DNA from: Desulfobacterium sp.
GTDB lineage: Bacteria; Desulfobacterota; Desulfobacteria; Desulfobacterales; Desulfobacteraceae
DNA: 64,000 nt
Reading direction: 5' to 3'
Assembly: GCA_030145245.1 (NCBI GenBank)
Contig: JAQYWC010000071.1
Location: 94,026 to 158,025 of the forward strand
Program-made: the position numbers and the translations under genes
Notes under the pieces: model-generated
Seen by the model: only the letters and a program-made list of their open reading frames with translations
What the model was told of the DNA's origin: nothing
The model's database searches: none
Shown: in pieces, positions 30,794 through 39,302 of the stretch
How the letters are laid out: every line of letters begins with the position of its first letter
How positions within the stretch are numbered: the first letter of the stretch is position 1

Positions 30794-31222
30794 TCAAAGA
30801 TAGATCTCAGGTTCTTTCCGTTCCTGACATGCCATCTGTAATTGTTCAATGGCCCCGTTAAAATGGGGATCTGTCATCTGTTTGGCTTCTTCCGGGCAAT
30901 GTTTCACACATGCAAAACAAATTAGGCATTGCCATTTGTCTATCTTTGAAACATTGTCCGGATCAATGGCTGCTGTGGGACAAACTTCAGCACACAGCCC
31001 ACATTGGGTACACTTGTCCGCATCTGTCACAGGAGTAAAGGATAATGTCTCACGAACCTGTTTGATCATATGCAGATTTACAGGTTCAAGATAAGGAATA
31101 TTTCCCGGAATATCAATTTTCCCAAGATCCTCTAAGGAATTTATGGCTTTAAGTTTTTCCCTGATTTTGGAACCAAAGGCCTGTGCTTTTTCAATATCAT
31201 CGGAATCAGGCCGGGCATGGGC
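30794..31222 (-). pseudogene. EFR1-type flavodoxin-ferredoxin protein, C-terminal fragment
   Basis: The minus-strand frame from 31222 reads AHARPDSDDIEKAQAFG and continues into a two-cluster ferredoxin domain: CTQCGLCAEVCP and CLICFACVKHCP. This is the C-terminal half of the EFR1 family, in which an N-terminal flavodoxin domain is followed by a 2[4Fe-4S] ferredoxin. The matching N-terminal half lies at 31701-31925 on the same strand, separated by an IS3-family remnant. A shorter ORF from the ATG at 31069 could still give a free ferredoxin of 91 residues. Confidence 0.8.
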
Positions 31223-31700
31223 CTTCCTGGATTATGTTTCCGTCCATCTTCGGCAACTTTTTTGTCCCGTTGATACCAGGTGGAGCTGGCAATACCCGCA
31301 TATTTAAGGATCTTTTTAGCTTGATGGCCTTTTTTTGTAAAGTTTTCAGCTACTTCTATTCTTTCAACCAGAGTTGGTTCGTTTTTTTTAAAAGCTCCTT
31401 TAATACCGCTATTTCAGTTTTGGCGTCTGCCAGTTCTTTCTCCAGGGTTCGCTGGGATTTCCGGTTATCCGCTTTCTGTTTGTTTTTGTCTCTTCTGAAC
31501 CAAGTGTAGACCGTAGTGGCTGGAATTTCATGCTTTTGGGCCACTGCTGCATAGTTGTTCGTTTCAATGCACTCTTTAATGACCTGAGTCTTGAACTCAG
31601 TGGTGTAACTCTTCGACTTTTCGATGCTCATTTTTATGCTCCTTTCAGGTATTTTTTAATACCGGATTACGCACAAAAAGTCTCCACATTATATAGGGGG
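31223..31700 (-). mobile_element. IS3-family insertion sequence remnant
   Basis: About 480 bases that split the EFR1-type gene. They contain an intact-looking orfA (31356-31631) and, after it, the first 40-50 codons of an orfB (EPTLVERIEVAENFTK, then ILKYAGIASSTWYQRD), which runs directly into EFR1 sequence near 31223. The integrase part of orfB and the right-hand end are missing, so the element cannot move by itself. The promoter-side end near 31680-31700 (TATAGGGGG) may be the surviving terminal sequence. Confidence 0.75.
31356..31631 (-). CDS. IS3-family transposase OrfA
   Basis: 91 residues. The N-terminal helix-turn-helix (SYTTEFKTQVIKECIETNN, then AVAQKHEIPATTVYTWFRRD) binds the IS ends; a leucine-zipper-like helix follows (LEKELADAKTEIAVLKELLKK). 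Length and pattern are normal for IS3 OrfA. It overlaps a truncated orfB, usually joined by a -1 frameshift at an A-rich site; an A-rich stretch is present near 31380-31395 on the coding strand. The element is a remnant, so OrfA is probably without function. Confidence 0.85.
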   Translation of the reverse strand: MSIEKSKSYTTEFKTQVIKECIETNNYAAVAQKHEIPATTVYTWFRRDKNKQKADNRKSQRTLEKELADAKTEIAVLKELLKKTNQLWLKE

Positions 31701-31925
31701 TTAGAGAGGCACCACCTCTTCCGGAACGCGGCCATAATAAACAGGGGTAGCAAGAATGACGATATCATTATTAAAAACAAAAGATTCCCCTTTACGCTTA
31801 GACCGGTTTGTACAGTCCATCATCTCAATATGTTCGGCCTGCATACCCACTGCAATGTTTTCTATGATTGTCCTGGTTGTCCCTGTTGGCGAAAAGTATA
31901 CACATGAAACTGATTGAATATCCAT
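31701..31925 (-). pseudogene. EFR1-type flavodoxin-ferredoxin protein, N-terminal fragment
   Basis: 74 residues: MDIQSVSCVYFSPTGTTR with the FMN phosphate-binding SPTGTT loop, then the second flavodoxin strand and NNDIVILATPVYYGRVPEEV, where the frame ends at the insertion junction. About 60-80 residues that should link it to the ferredoxin half at 30794-31222 are missing, so the insertion was accompanied by a deletion. Confidence 0.8.
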
Positions 31926-32305
31926 TTACTGTCTCCATTTTCATTTAAAAGGTAAAAGCTGATCATATCTACTCAAAAGACTTAAAACTTTGAACATCTG
32001 AAAGCATCCCAAATTCAAAAAAAAGAGGACTATGAATACAAATCATCATTTTTTTGTTTTTGATGAATACCCACCACTCATACCATCATTACACACTATA
32101 AAATCAATCTAAAATTTACCGATTTTTTTTTGCATCATCATTCTTTTTACTGTAACGTGGTTCTATAAATATTTACAGATACAATTTAAATTGATGAGCC
32201 TTTGAACAATTAAGACTTATGCAAGTTTTCTTTGATACCTCAATTAAAAAGCATTAATCATGCAAGCAATATAAGTTGAAGTCACGTTTTAAGAAGGAAA
32301 CCGCT
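31926..32305. other. AT-rich intergenic region
   Basis: About 380 bases, clearly more AT-rich than the rest of the window, upstream of the tandem-PAS gene. It probably holds that gene's promoter, but I could not single out a convincing -35/-10 pair and see no RNA or repeat. Confidence 0.5.
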
Positions 32306-33361
32306 ATGACTGACGTTCTGATAGACGATATATTCAAAGATATCGTAGAGACAATACGTGACCCCCTTTTGGTGTTGAATTCAGATCTGAAGGTTATCTT
32401 AACAAGCCGTTCCTTCTATGACGTCTTCAAGGTAAAACCTGAAGAGACCGTGGGGCAACTTATTTATGACTTGGGCAACAGACAGTGGGATATCCCCAAG
32501 CTGCGGGAATTGCTAAAAAAAACGCTTCCTCAAAAGACCACCTTTGACAACTATGAGGTTGAACACGATTTTGCCACCATCGGCAGACGAACAATGCTTT
32601 TGAATGCCCGCCAGATTAATCGGGGGATAAGCAAGGAGCAGATCATTCTTTTGGCTATCGAGGACATCACCGAGCGCAGGGAGATAGAAGCCGGCCTTGA
32701 AACGACGCGAAAAGAACTGGAGGTTATTAAAAAAGCCGCGGATGAAGCCCATGAATTTGCGGACAGCGTCATCAACACCGTACGTGAACCCTTGATTTCT
32801 TTGGATCAAGATCTCAGGGTGGTCACCGTCAGCCGTTCCTTCTATGACTTCTTCAAGGTAAAACCTGAAGAGACCGTGGGGCAGCTTATTTATGACCTGG
32901 GCAATAAACAGTGGAATATCCCCAAGCTACGGGAATTGCTGGAAAAAATCCTTCCCCAAAAGACCACCTTTGACAACTATGAGGTTGAACACGATTTTGC
33001 CACCATCGGCAGAAGAACAATGCTTTTGAATGCCCGCCAGATTGATCGGGGGATAAGCAAGGAGCAGATCATTCTTTTGGCTATCGAGGACATCACCGAG
33101 CGCAGACTGTCAGAGGAAAAACAGGAAAGACTAATTATAGATCTTCAGGATGCGCTTGAAAAGGTTAAAATACTAAGTGGCTTAGTCCCGATTTGTGCGA
33201 GTTGTAAAAAAATAAGGGATGACAAAGGATACTGGAATCAAATAGAGGGGTACATCCAAAAACATTCTGAGGTAAAATTCAGCCATGGTATTTGTCCTGA
33301 ATGTTCTGACAAGCTATATGGCAATGAAGCCTGGTATATTAAAATGAAAAAAGAAAAATGA
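32306..33361 (+). CDS. tandem PAS-domain protein with C-terminal zinc-finger-like motif
   Basis: 351 residues from the ATG at 32306 (AAGAAGGA upstream; a TTG 10 codons earlier is less likely). Two PAS-like units, about residues 15-130 and 155-270, are nearly identical, and each ends in LLAIEDITERR. A coiled coil links them. The last 60 residues carry CASCKKIRDDKGYWNQIE and GICPECSDKLYG, a four-cysteine motif often found at the end of sensory proteins in these bacteria. There is no kinase, GGDEF or other output domain, so it probably acts through protein contacts. The duplication is visible at DNA level (see the repeat entries). The next gene, PAS-HD-GYP, is a possible partner. Confidence 0.8.
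   Translation: MTDVLIDDIFKDIVETIRDPLLVLNSDLKVILTSRSFYDVFKVKPEETVGQLIYDLGNRQWDIPKLRELLKKTLPQKTTFDNYEVEHDFATIGRRTMLLNARQINRGISKEQIILLAIEDITERREIEAGLETTRKELEVIKKAADEAHEFADSVINTVREPLISLDQDLRVVTVSRSFYDFFKVKPEETVGQLIYDLGNKQWNIPKLRELLEKILPQKTTFDNYEVEHDFATIGRRTMLLNARQIDRGISKEQIILLAIEDITERRLSEEKQERLIIDLQDALEKVKILSGLVPICASCKKIRDDKGYWNQIEGYIQKHSEVKFSHGICPECSDKLYGNEAWYIKMKKEK
32405..32680 (+). repeat. intragenic direct repeat, unit A
   Basis: 276 bases, about 95 percent identical by eye to unit B at 32831-33106, offset 426 bases (142 codons, in frame). It encodes most of the first PAS domain. Confidence 0.9.
32831..33106 (+). repeat. intragenic direct repeat, unit B
   Basis: Second copy of the 276-base PAS-encoding unit. 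Differences from unit A are scattered, about 15 single-base changes, with the longest divergent patch around the LLKKTLP/LLEKILP codons. Confidence 0.9.
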
Positions 33362-33570
33362 TCTTTGCAGAAAAAAACAACTCTACAAGCGAGTTTTTTG
33401 TCTGTAAGTGCGGGGTTTGTCAGGTCTATTTCAGACTGATCCCAGTAACGTGAAGTCCTCATCAAAATCAAAATCGGCCTACCCACAACATATGGTCTCG
33501 AAACATTTTAATCTAAAGACTTGGAAATCAAAGTTTATTGGAGATAATCCATCATCTAAGGCTGAAAATA

Positions 33571-34641
33571 ATGGAACAAACCAAGCAATCCAAACTAAAA
33601 AGAGATATCTCATCAGAATGGTTTCACGCGCTTGTGGAATCCGCGCTTGAGGGCATTGTTATTATGGACGACAAAGGCCGCATTCTCGATGTAAATCCCG
33701 CTGCGGAAAAGATATTCGGTTATCGCAGCGAACATGTGATCGGATGCACTGTTTCTGAAAAGCTCATTCCACCGTCCAAGCGCAAGGCCCATGAAAATGG
33801 CTTAACCTCTTTTCTCACCACTGGTGAAAAAAAAATGATTGGCTGCCGGGTAGAGATAACGGCCATGCGGGCCGATCAGTCCGAATTCCCTGCAGAACTT
33901 GAAGTAATTTCGATCAACCCGGAAACATCACAAGTGTTTATTGCTTATATCCGGGATATTTCAGAACAGAAGCAAGCGGAACAGGATCGCTTGCAATATG
34001 CTATGAATATCAAAAAGACCCTTCTGCAGACCATTTTGGCTGTATCACGAACCGTCGAGATACGCGATCCCTATACAGCCGGTCATCAGCGACGTGTGGC
34101 CCATCTTGCAGCAAGCATTGCCCGGGAATTAGACCTATCTGAAGAACGTATCGAAGGGATCTTTCTTGGGGCGCTCATCCATGATATTGGCAAAATCGCC
34201 GTTCCCTCTGAAATTTTATCCCGGCCCGGAGAACTGCAACCTGAAGATATCGGTTATCTCAAGATCCACAGTCAAAAAGGATATGATATCCTGAAACCCG
34301 TAAATTTTCCATGGCCGGTGGCCGAAATTGCTCTGCAGCATCATGAACATCTGGACGGATCGGGTTATCCGCAGGGATTGCGGGGAGGAGATATATTACT
34401 GGAGGCCCACATTGTCAGTGTAGCTGATATTGTCGAATCCCTGACAGCCCATCGCCCATATCGTCCTGCCTACCCTCTGAATGAAGCGCTGGCGTTTATC
34501 AAGAAAAACGCCGGCAAACTCTATAAACGGTATATTGTTGAAACCTGTATCCAGCTTTTTAAAAAAGGTTATCATATCAATGCCATTGATATGGATGAGC
34601 TGAACTGGCTTGCTAACGTTAAGTCTTCATCAGAGTTTTAA
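33571..34641 (+). CDS. PAS-HD-GYP protein, likely cyclic-dinucleotide phosphodiesterase
   Basis: 356 residues from the ATG at 33571 (the frame is open from a TTG at 33538). The PAS domain (about residues 20-135) begins WFHALVESALEGIVIMDDKG and contains NPAAEKIFGY; a short coiled coil follows. The HD-GYP domain (about 155-340) has TAGHQRRVAHLA, the metal-binding HDIGKIAVPSEI, then HHEHLDGSGYP in which the HD-GYP loop is complete. The family hydrolyses c-di-GMP, and some members cGAMP, to linear products or GMP. There is no receiver or membrane domain, so the PAS domain should sense a cytoplasmic signal or cofactor. It follows the tandem-PAS gene by about 210 bases. Confidence 0.93.
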   Translation: MEQTKQSKLKRDISSEWFHALVESALEGIVIMDDKGRILDVNPAAEKIFGYRSEHVIGCTVSEKLIPPSKRKAHENGLTSFLTTGEKKMIGCRVEITAMRADQSEFPAELEVISINPETSQVFIAYIRDISEQKQAEQDRLQYAMNIKKTLLQTILAVSRTVEIRDPYTAGHQRRVAHLAASIARELDLSEERIEGIFLGALIHDIGKIAVPSEILSRPGELQPEDIGYLKIHSQKGYDILKPVNFPWPVAEIALQHHEHLDGSGYPQGLRGGDILLEAHIVSVADIVESLTAHRPYRPAYPLNEALAFIKKNAGKLYKRYIVETCIQLFKKGYHINAIDMDELNWLANVKSSSEF

Positions 34642-34786
34642 AAAGCCTCTTTTCGAATAGACTCTTTCAACCGACCGCGACTCTCTCGTCCATACGGATG
34701 TTTACCACCAGCCTCACTGGGCCTGCATCGGCACCGGCTGCCCCAGGCAGACAATGATCAGTCTTACAATTTTTCCCCATATCCCC

Positions 34787-34816
34787 TTGACAAAAAACAA
34801 GTTTCGATCGTACGAT
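34787..34816 (+). promoter_or_regulatory. candidate sigma-70 promoter with overlapping palindrome
   Basis: TTGACA at 34787-34792, an 18-base spacer and TACGAT at 34811-34816. The -10 lies within TCGATCGTACGATTGA (34804-34819), a 16-base palindrome with one mismatched pair, which is well placed to be a repressor operator for the cysteine-rich gene starting at 34904. Confidence 0.5.
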
Positions 34817-34903
34817 TGAAGTGCATTCAGTTTATTTATGGCTTTAATTTTAAAAATTAAATTCTAAATAGAAACCGCGAAAAGCATAAAAATGAGGGAT
34901 GCC

Positions 34904-35797
34904 ATGTCCAAAACATTTAAAAAAGACGGAACCCTGAATATCCCTGACCTAAAAAAACCGGATTTGCAAAAAGCCATTGTCAAAAAACATAAAACCTTTG
35001 TTAAATCGGCCTATTGCCCCAAAGGTCACAATCTGATGAGCGATGTGAAAATTGATGACCACAAGGGAATTCATTTTCTATACCGTGAACTTAAAAGCAA
35101 TAAGGAAGCAGATATTGTCATTACAGCCCTTGTGGGGGATTGCACAAAAGTCTATCTAAAGGGAGATGCTTTTAATGACGGTGAAATCGTGGCCATATAC
35201 TGTCCCATCTGCAGAAGCGAACTACTCACCCACGGCGACTGCGAATGCGGAACCCAAGATTACCTGTTTTTCCTTAATGAAAAGCTTGACAAAGATTGCG
35301 CCCAAACTTTCTGTTCCAGGATTGGATGCGCAAAAGCCAGTAAACTGCATGTGGCTGAGGATGAGACCTCCGTGGTTCACAAAGAGGAAGAAACTGTGGT
35401 CACTGAAGCATACTGCCCCAATGGCCACAGTTTGATCAGCGATATAAAAATAGATCAACACAAGGGTATCCATTTTATTTATAAAGAACGCGGCGGTAAT
35501 AGAGAAGCTGAGATTGTCGTTACTGCCACTGTGGCGAATAGCAAAAAAATCATATTAAGCGGAGAACCATTCAAAGAAGACCAAATCGTAGATATTCATT
35601 GCCCCACTTGCCGGGAAAAACTCCCCATTTTATTTGATTGCGAATGTGGAGCCCCCATTTATATGTTTTTTCTGGACAAAAGCATGAATTATAACTACGG
35701 CCAATCTTTTTGCTCAAGAATTGGTTGTGTAAAAGGCAGCAGTCTCCAGTTATCGGAGGACATGCTCAGGGAATTCATGGTGCGACACTGTTCATAA
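34904..35797 (+). CDS. tandemly duplicated cysteine-rich protein, function unknown
   Basis: 297 residues from the ATG at 34904 (GAGG at 34894-34897). After a lysine-rich N-terminus, two homologous halves (about residues 36-150 and 170-285) each contain, in order, YCPxGHxLxSDxKIDxHKG, a strand pair, CPxCRxxL, DCECG and FCSRIGC. With six cysteines and two histidines per half, each probably binds one or two zinc ions or an iron-sulfur cluster. The halves are only about half identical, so this is an old duplication, unlike the fresh one in the PAS gene. I do not recognise the family. It is monocistronic with its own promoter, and a stem-loop follows. Confidence 0.75.
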   Translation: MSKTFKKDGTLNIPDLKKPDLQKAIVKKHKTFVKSAYCPKGHNLMSDVKIDDHKGIHFLYRELKSNKEADIVITALVGDCTKVYLKGDAFNDGEIVAIYCPICRSELLTHGDCECGTQDYLFFLNEKLDKDCAQTFCSRIGCAKASKLHVAEDETSVVHKEEETVVTEAYCPNGHSLISDIKIDQHKGIHFIYKERGGNREAEIVVTATVANSKKIILSGEPFKEDQIVDIHCPTCREKLPILFDCECGAPIYMFFLDKSMNYNYGQSFCSRIGCVKGSSLQLSEDMLREFMVRHCS

Positions 35798-35812
35798 TCC
35801 GGCCTGTCCCCC

Positions 35813-35849
35813 CCAGATTCAACCTTGTCAGGATCAAAGTTGAATCTGG
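35813..35849 (+). terminator. stem-loop after the cysteine-rich gene
   Basis: Perfect 11-base stem CCAGATTCAAC / GTTGAATCTGG, loop of 15. No T-run follows, so factor-independent termination is uncertain. Confidence 0.45.
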
Positions 35850-35968
35850 TTCCATCCCCCCTCCCCCATCTCCTCCCACAGGCGATACAATTTGTAACAA
35901 TTAAACACATAATTGGTACAGACGGTTACGCCCCCATTGGTTTATAGTCTGCCTACATTTTTGGGTAG

Positions 35969-36000
35969 GATCTTAAAAGAACATCCTCCTTTTTAAGATC
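35969..36000. other. stem-loop upstream of the lipoprotein gene
   Basis: Perfect 10-base arms GATCTTAAAA (35969-35978) and TTTTAAGATC (35991-36000), 12-base loop, 62 bases before the TTG at 36063. It could be an operator or a leader structure. Confidence 0.4.
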
Positions 36001-36062
36001 TGACTTTATTTACAATCCAGGGCTGTGACACGGGCCGTGGAAAAAGATTAGGAGAGACTACA

Positions 36063-37094
36063 TTGAACCGTATCCGAACAAACCATTTTAATAGACTGCT
36101 CCATGTTATTCTTTTGTGCGGCCTGATTCTCATGTTGCAGGCATGCAACTCAGGCTCATCGTCAAGTAAAAAAGCTGTTCCCGCCATCCCAGCCAAAATT
36201 CCAGTTATCAAAAGCGACATCACCCTGGGAGACCGCACATGGAAGGTTGAAAAGTTAGGGGCCGGAGAGAGAGTCATACCATTGTTTGAGGAAGATGGCG
36301 CCCTTCCCGGCCTGATTCTTACCATTGAGAGAAATGCCGTAGACTACGGCCTGCTTTCAAGTGATAATGGCGTCACACCCGACGGCGCCCTTGTCGTTCT
36401 CCGTATAGGTGACATTACCTACGCAGGCGCAGATCTGGAGATTTCCGAAATCGATGATGTTGAGATCGTCCTGACAGGACAGATGCAGGGATTCCAAAAC
36501 GGAGCCCCGACCGGTGAATCGCTTCCGTGCACGATAAAGGTGACAGCATCACAGATCGGCGGTGGAACCAGTGAATTTTATATTGACGGCAACGAAGCGC
36601 TTCTGAGTGGAGACCTGGGTACAAGAACCTATAACCAGGTCATCGATCTCCTGACAAATCATCCGGAAGTCGACACCATTGTTGAAGTGAATGTCCCAGG
36701 ATCAGTGAACGATGAGGTCAACATGAAAACCGGCAGAATGATAAGGGATCACGGCCTTAGCACAAAGGTACCCCCAAACGGCCACATCGCATCCGGAGGA
36801 GTGGACCTGTTCTGCGCCGGGATCATCAGAACACTTGGCAAAGGTGCCCGGGTGGGGGTTCACTCCTGGGCAGGTGATGATGGGAAGGCAGCTGCGGATT
36901 ATCCCGAAAACGACCCCGCCCATGACGCCCAAATAAGCTATTTCAACACCATGCTGGGGACGCCCCAGGGACGAAATTTTTATTTTTACACCATCACCGC
37001 TGCAAAAGCCGATAACAAGCCCGACTATTCCCCCTTGGATATGCACTATATGACCGTTGAAGAGATCGCTAAGTGGAAGCTTGAGGCAGAATAA
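36063..37094 (+). CDS. predicted periplasmic lipoprotein with ClpP/crotonase-like fold
   Basis: 343 residues; TTG start behind AGGAGAGA. The signal peptide ends in the lipobox LMLQAC, so the mature protein begins with a lipidated Cys at about residue 28. The C-terminal half (residues about 175-320) resembles the COG3904-type periplasmic proteins with a ClpP-like fold: EALLSGDLGTRTYNQVIDLL, then VNVPGSVNDEVNMKTGRMI and GHIASGGVDLFCAGIIR, in which the Ser of ASGG sits where the ClpP nucleophile would be. Activity is unproven. The N-terminal part is beta-rich and unrecognised. It stands alone and is convergent with the phosphoesterase gene. Confidence 0.65.
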   Translation: MNRIRTNHFNRLLHVILLCGLILMLQACNSGSSSSKKAVPAIPAKIPVIKSDITLGDRTWKVEKLGAGERVIPLFEEDGALPGLILTIERNAVDYGLLSSDNGVTPDGALVVLRIGDITYAGADLEISEIDDVEIVLTGQMQGFQNGAPTGESLPCTIKVTASQIGGGTSEFYIDGNEALLSGDLGTRTYNQVIDLLTNHPEVDTIVEVNVPGSVNDEVNMKTGRMIRDHGLSTKVPPNGHIASGGVDLFCAGIIRTLGKGARVGVHSWAGDDGKAAADYPENDPAHDAQISYFNTMLGTPQGRNFYFYTITAAKADNKPDYSPLDMHYMTVEEIAKWKLEAE

Positions 37095-37104
37095 TCTAAC
37101 CAGA

Positions 37105-37734
37105 CTATAGAAAAGAGAGGCAGTGGGATTTCTCTTTGGACGGTTCCCAGATCATGCAGATACCCGAGGTCAGGGCGCCGCAGGTGATAACACAGGGGGT
37201 CCTTTGGGAAAGATCGGTCTTCTGCCCGGCGGACAGGGATTCAGCAACGGTTTTTGCCCCATCCCGGTAGATGATACCGGGTTGGTGGCTGTGTCCCCTG
37301 AATAGAACGCTTTGGGGGGATTCACTGAAGAATTTATCCGATTCGCCAATTCCCATGGTCCGGATCATACCAGCCGGTCCCAGCTCTTTTGCAAACGGAA
37401 GGGAATGGGTAAAAAAAACATTGTCCCGTCCAACGGTCTGGGCCAGGTTGCCAAGATAGTCCAGGGTGGTTTGTGAGACGACCTCCCCCGGTTGAGCCCT
37501 GTGATTCAACAACACGATATGATCGTTGTTCCCCTTAACCGCAATGACACCATGGGTTTTCAGGAGCTCGACACAGGCATCCGCAGTCCCGGGAGACGCT
37601 GAATCGCAGATATCGCCAAGATGATATAAAAGAGTACACTCCTTCTCCTTTAGAAAAGAGATTGCCCCTTGGATGACTTCTGGTTTTCCATGGCTGTCGG
37701 CCATGATCCCGATTCTTTCCGGCATAGTGCTCAA
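37105..37734 (-). CDS. metallophosphoesterase, YfcE/MJ0936-like
   Basis: 209 residues. The calcineurin-like metal-binding motifs are complete: MADSHG (D-x-H), YHLGDICD (GD), VKGNNDH (GNxD/H), FTHS and FRGHSHQPG (GHSH). Members hydrolyse small phosphodiesters or phosphomonoesters with Mn or Ni; the natural substrate is generally unknown, and some act on 2',3'-cyclic nucleotides. Small cytoplasmic protein, no signal peptide. It is divergent from the glycine-zipper lipoprotein gene, with about 50 bases between them. Confidence 0.9.
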   Translation of the reverse strand: MSTMPERIGIMADSHGKPEVIQGAISFLKEKECTLLYHLGDICDSASPGTADACVELLKTHGVIAVKGNNDHIVLLNHRAQPGEVVSQTTLDYLGNLAQTVGRDNVFFTHSLPFAKELGPAGMIRTMGIGESDKFFSESPQSVLFRGHSHQPGIIYRDGAKTVAESLSAGQKTDLSQRTPCVITCGALTSGICMIWEPSKEKSHCLSFL

Positions 37735-37783
37735 TGACTACTCTATAAACAGGGTTAAATCAATATTTAAAGGAAAAACGACA

Positions 37784-38161
37784 ATGAAAACATTAAAGAC
37801 AACAGCAATTCTTTTTCTGACAACCATCCTGTTATGGGGCTGCGGCCATACCGCAGCCAGGTATCGCCCCATTGTGGATGGCCCAATGGACCAAAAATAT
37901 TCTGCCGATCTTGCAGACTGCCAGGCCCTTTCGGAAAAACGAAGTTACATGAATGATGATGTAAAAACCGAGGCATTGCTGGGCACCGGCATCGGTGCCG
38001 TCGCCGGAGGCTTATCCGACGGCCTGGGAGGCGCCATCGTCGGTGCGACGGCAGGGGCCGCGATTGGTGCCGGTAGCCGGGCCTGGGAAACCCGGGATGA
38101 ACGCAGGAATATTGTGTGCGAATGTATGAGACTCCGAGGCCACAAAGTGGTGGAAAGATAG
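37784..38161 (+). CDS. small lipoprotein with glycine-zipper segment
   Basis: 125 residues; AAAGGA precedes the ATG. Signal peptide with lipobox LLWGC (Cys at about residue 23). A glycine-rich hydrophobic stretch (about residues 66-95: LGTGIGAVAGGLSDGLGG and the following IVGATAGAAIGAG) forms a glycine-zipper hairpin like that of the 17-kDa surface antigen family, and the C-terminus has a CECMRLRGH cysteine pair. It probably sits in the outer membrane with the zipper embedded. Function is unknown. It converges on another lipoprotein gene whose stop is one base away. Confidence 0.75.
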   Translation: MKTLKTTAILFLTTILLWGCGHTAARYRPIVDGPMDQKYSADLADCQALSEKRSYMNDDVKTEALLGTGIGAVAGGLSDGLGGAIVGATAGAAIGAGSRAWETRDERRNIVCECMRLRGHKVVER

Positions 38162-38162
38162 C

Positions 38163-38591
38163 CTAATACAGGCCTTGGATTTTCCGGGTGACAGTCAGGG
38201 GGAGCCTGGTGATGGTCAACTCATACTCCCCATAGGGATGGGCCGACAGGTCAACCGTAAAGATGGACTCCCTGTCCACAACGAGAACCGTCTCTTTGCC
38301 GGTGCCTGTCCGGCCCGGATCAACGATTTCGATTCCCTGACCCGAGATGCCGACCATCACCTCTCCGGCCAGGGAGTGATGGGCAACCTCAAACATCTCC
38401 CCCTCAAACCCCAGCACCTTGATAAAACTGGTGTGTTCTCCGCCCACCTGGGAGGTGAGGCGAAAAGGAGTGGTTTTGTTGACAAAGGAGATATAAGTGC
38501 AGTCCTGGCTCACATCCTCCCATTGGTGAATGCGGTGGGACGAACATCCGGTCAGGAAAATCATTATAAAAACAATGGATAGCCGTACCAC
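38163..38591 (-). CDS. small lipoprotein, function unknown
   Basis: 142 residues from a GTG at 38591 (AGAGGT upstream), which gives a compact signal peptide VRLSIVFIMIFLTGC with lipobox LTGC; a TTG 11 codons upstream is the alternative. The mature part is predicted all-beta (FEGEMFEVAHHSLAGEV, KETVLVVDRESIFTVDL, YGEYELTITRLPLTVTRKI), consistent with a small barrel or sandwich domain. I do not recognise the family. It lies 38 bases downstream of the thioesterase gene on the same strand. Confidence 0.6.
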   Translation of the reverse strand: MVRLSIVFIMIFLTGCSSHRIHQWEDVSQDCTYISFVNKTTPFRLTSQVGGEHTSFIKVLGFEGEMFEVAHHSLAGEVMVGISGQGIEIVDPGRTGTGKETVLVVDRESIFTVDLSAHPYGEYELTITRLPLTVTRKIQGLY

Positions 38592-38629
38592 GGTGACACC
38601 TCTGTTAATCAATGGATTGCCCAAGGCTT

Positions 38630-39133
38630 TTAATATTCTCCAGGATCGGATTTTTCCCCATTGGAAGAGGCAAGCTCTACTTTGGCGCCGGCTGCCTCGG
38701 AGCCCGGCTCAAGGATCATCAACCGAACCCGGCCCGTTGCCGCAAGCCTGCCCTGGTCGTCGTGGACCGTTGCTTCCCAGACATGGGACCGCCGCCCCAT
38801 GACCAGGGGCGTCGCGGTGCAGCGCAGTGTCCCCGACCGGACCGCCCGCAGGAACGAGGTGGCGTTCTCAAGCCCCACCGCACTCCTGTTGTCGCCAAAA
38901 ACGTTCAGGGCGGCCCCGGTGCTGCAAAGGGACTCGATCATGGAGGCGTACACACCGCCGTGGACCAGACCATAGGGCTGATACAGTTTTTCGGTAATCT
39001 CCACCTCGGCCACGAGCCTGGACAGGCTTGCCTCGACAAACCGAAGCCCAATGGTCCTGTTGTACCCCCCAAGGTTATCGTTGATCATCTCCACCAGATT
39101 GTCAGGCACTTGATCGCCGGGAATTTCCACCAT
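38630..39133 (-). CDS. hotdog-fold thioesterase, PaaI-like
   Basis: 167 residues from the ATG at 39133 (AGGAGG/AGGAGA upstream; an earlier in-frame TTG is less likely). The PaaI/YbgC-type hotdog domain is recognisable from LYQPYGLVHGGVYASMIESL, where HGG starts the central hot-dog helix, and from VGLENATSFLRAVRSGTLRCTA for the strands around the catalytic loop. These enzymes hydrolyse acyl-CoA thioesters. A 30-residue acidic tail follows the domain. The substrate is unknown. It is probably co-transcribed with the downstream lipoprotein gene. Confidence 0.85.
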   Translation of the reverse strand: MVEIPGDQVPDNLVEMINDNLGGYNRTIGLRFVEASLSRLVAEVEITEKLYQPYGLVHGGVYASMIESLCSTGAALNVFGDNRSAVGLENATSFLRAVRSGTLRCTATPLVMGRRSHVWEATVHDDQGRLAATGRVRLMILEPGSEAAGAKVELASSNGEKSDPGEY

Positions 39134-39302
39134 TCTCCTGTTCCTCCTTTCCACCAAGGGTTTCAGTCAAAGAGCTTTACCCATAGCAGACCCATGGCGA
39201 TTTCGCAACAGGTTGAACCAGGAAATCCCTGACTCAACTTCCTGACGCAAGCTTTGGTGCCCCCCTGTAAGAAAAGCCAGCCCCGGAAGTTGAGATCTCA
39301 CA

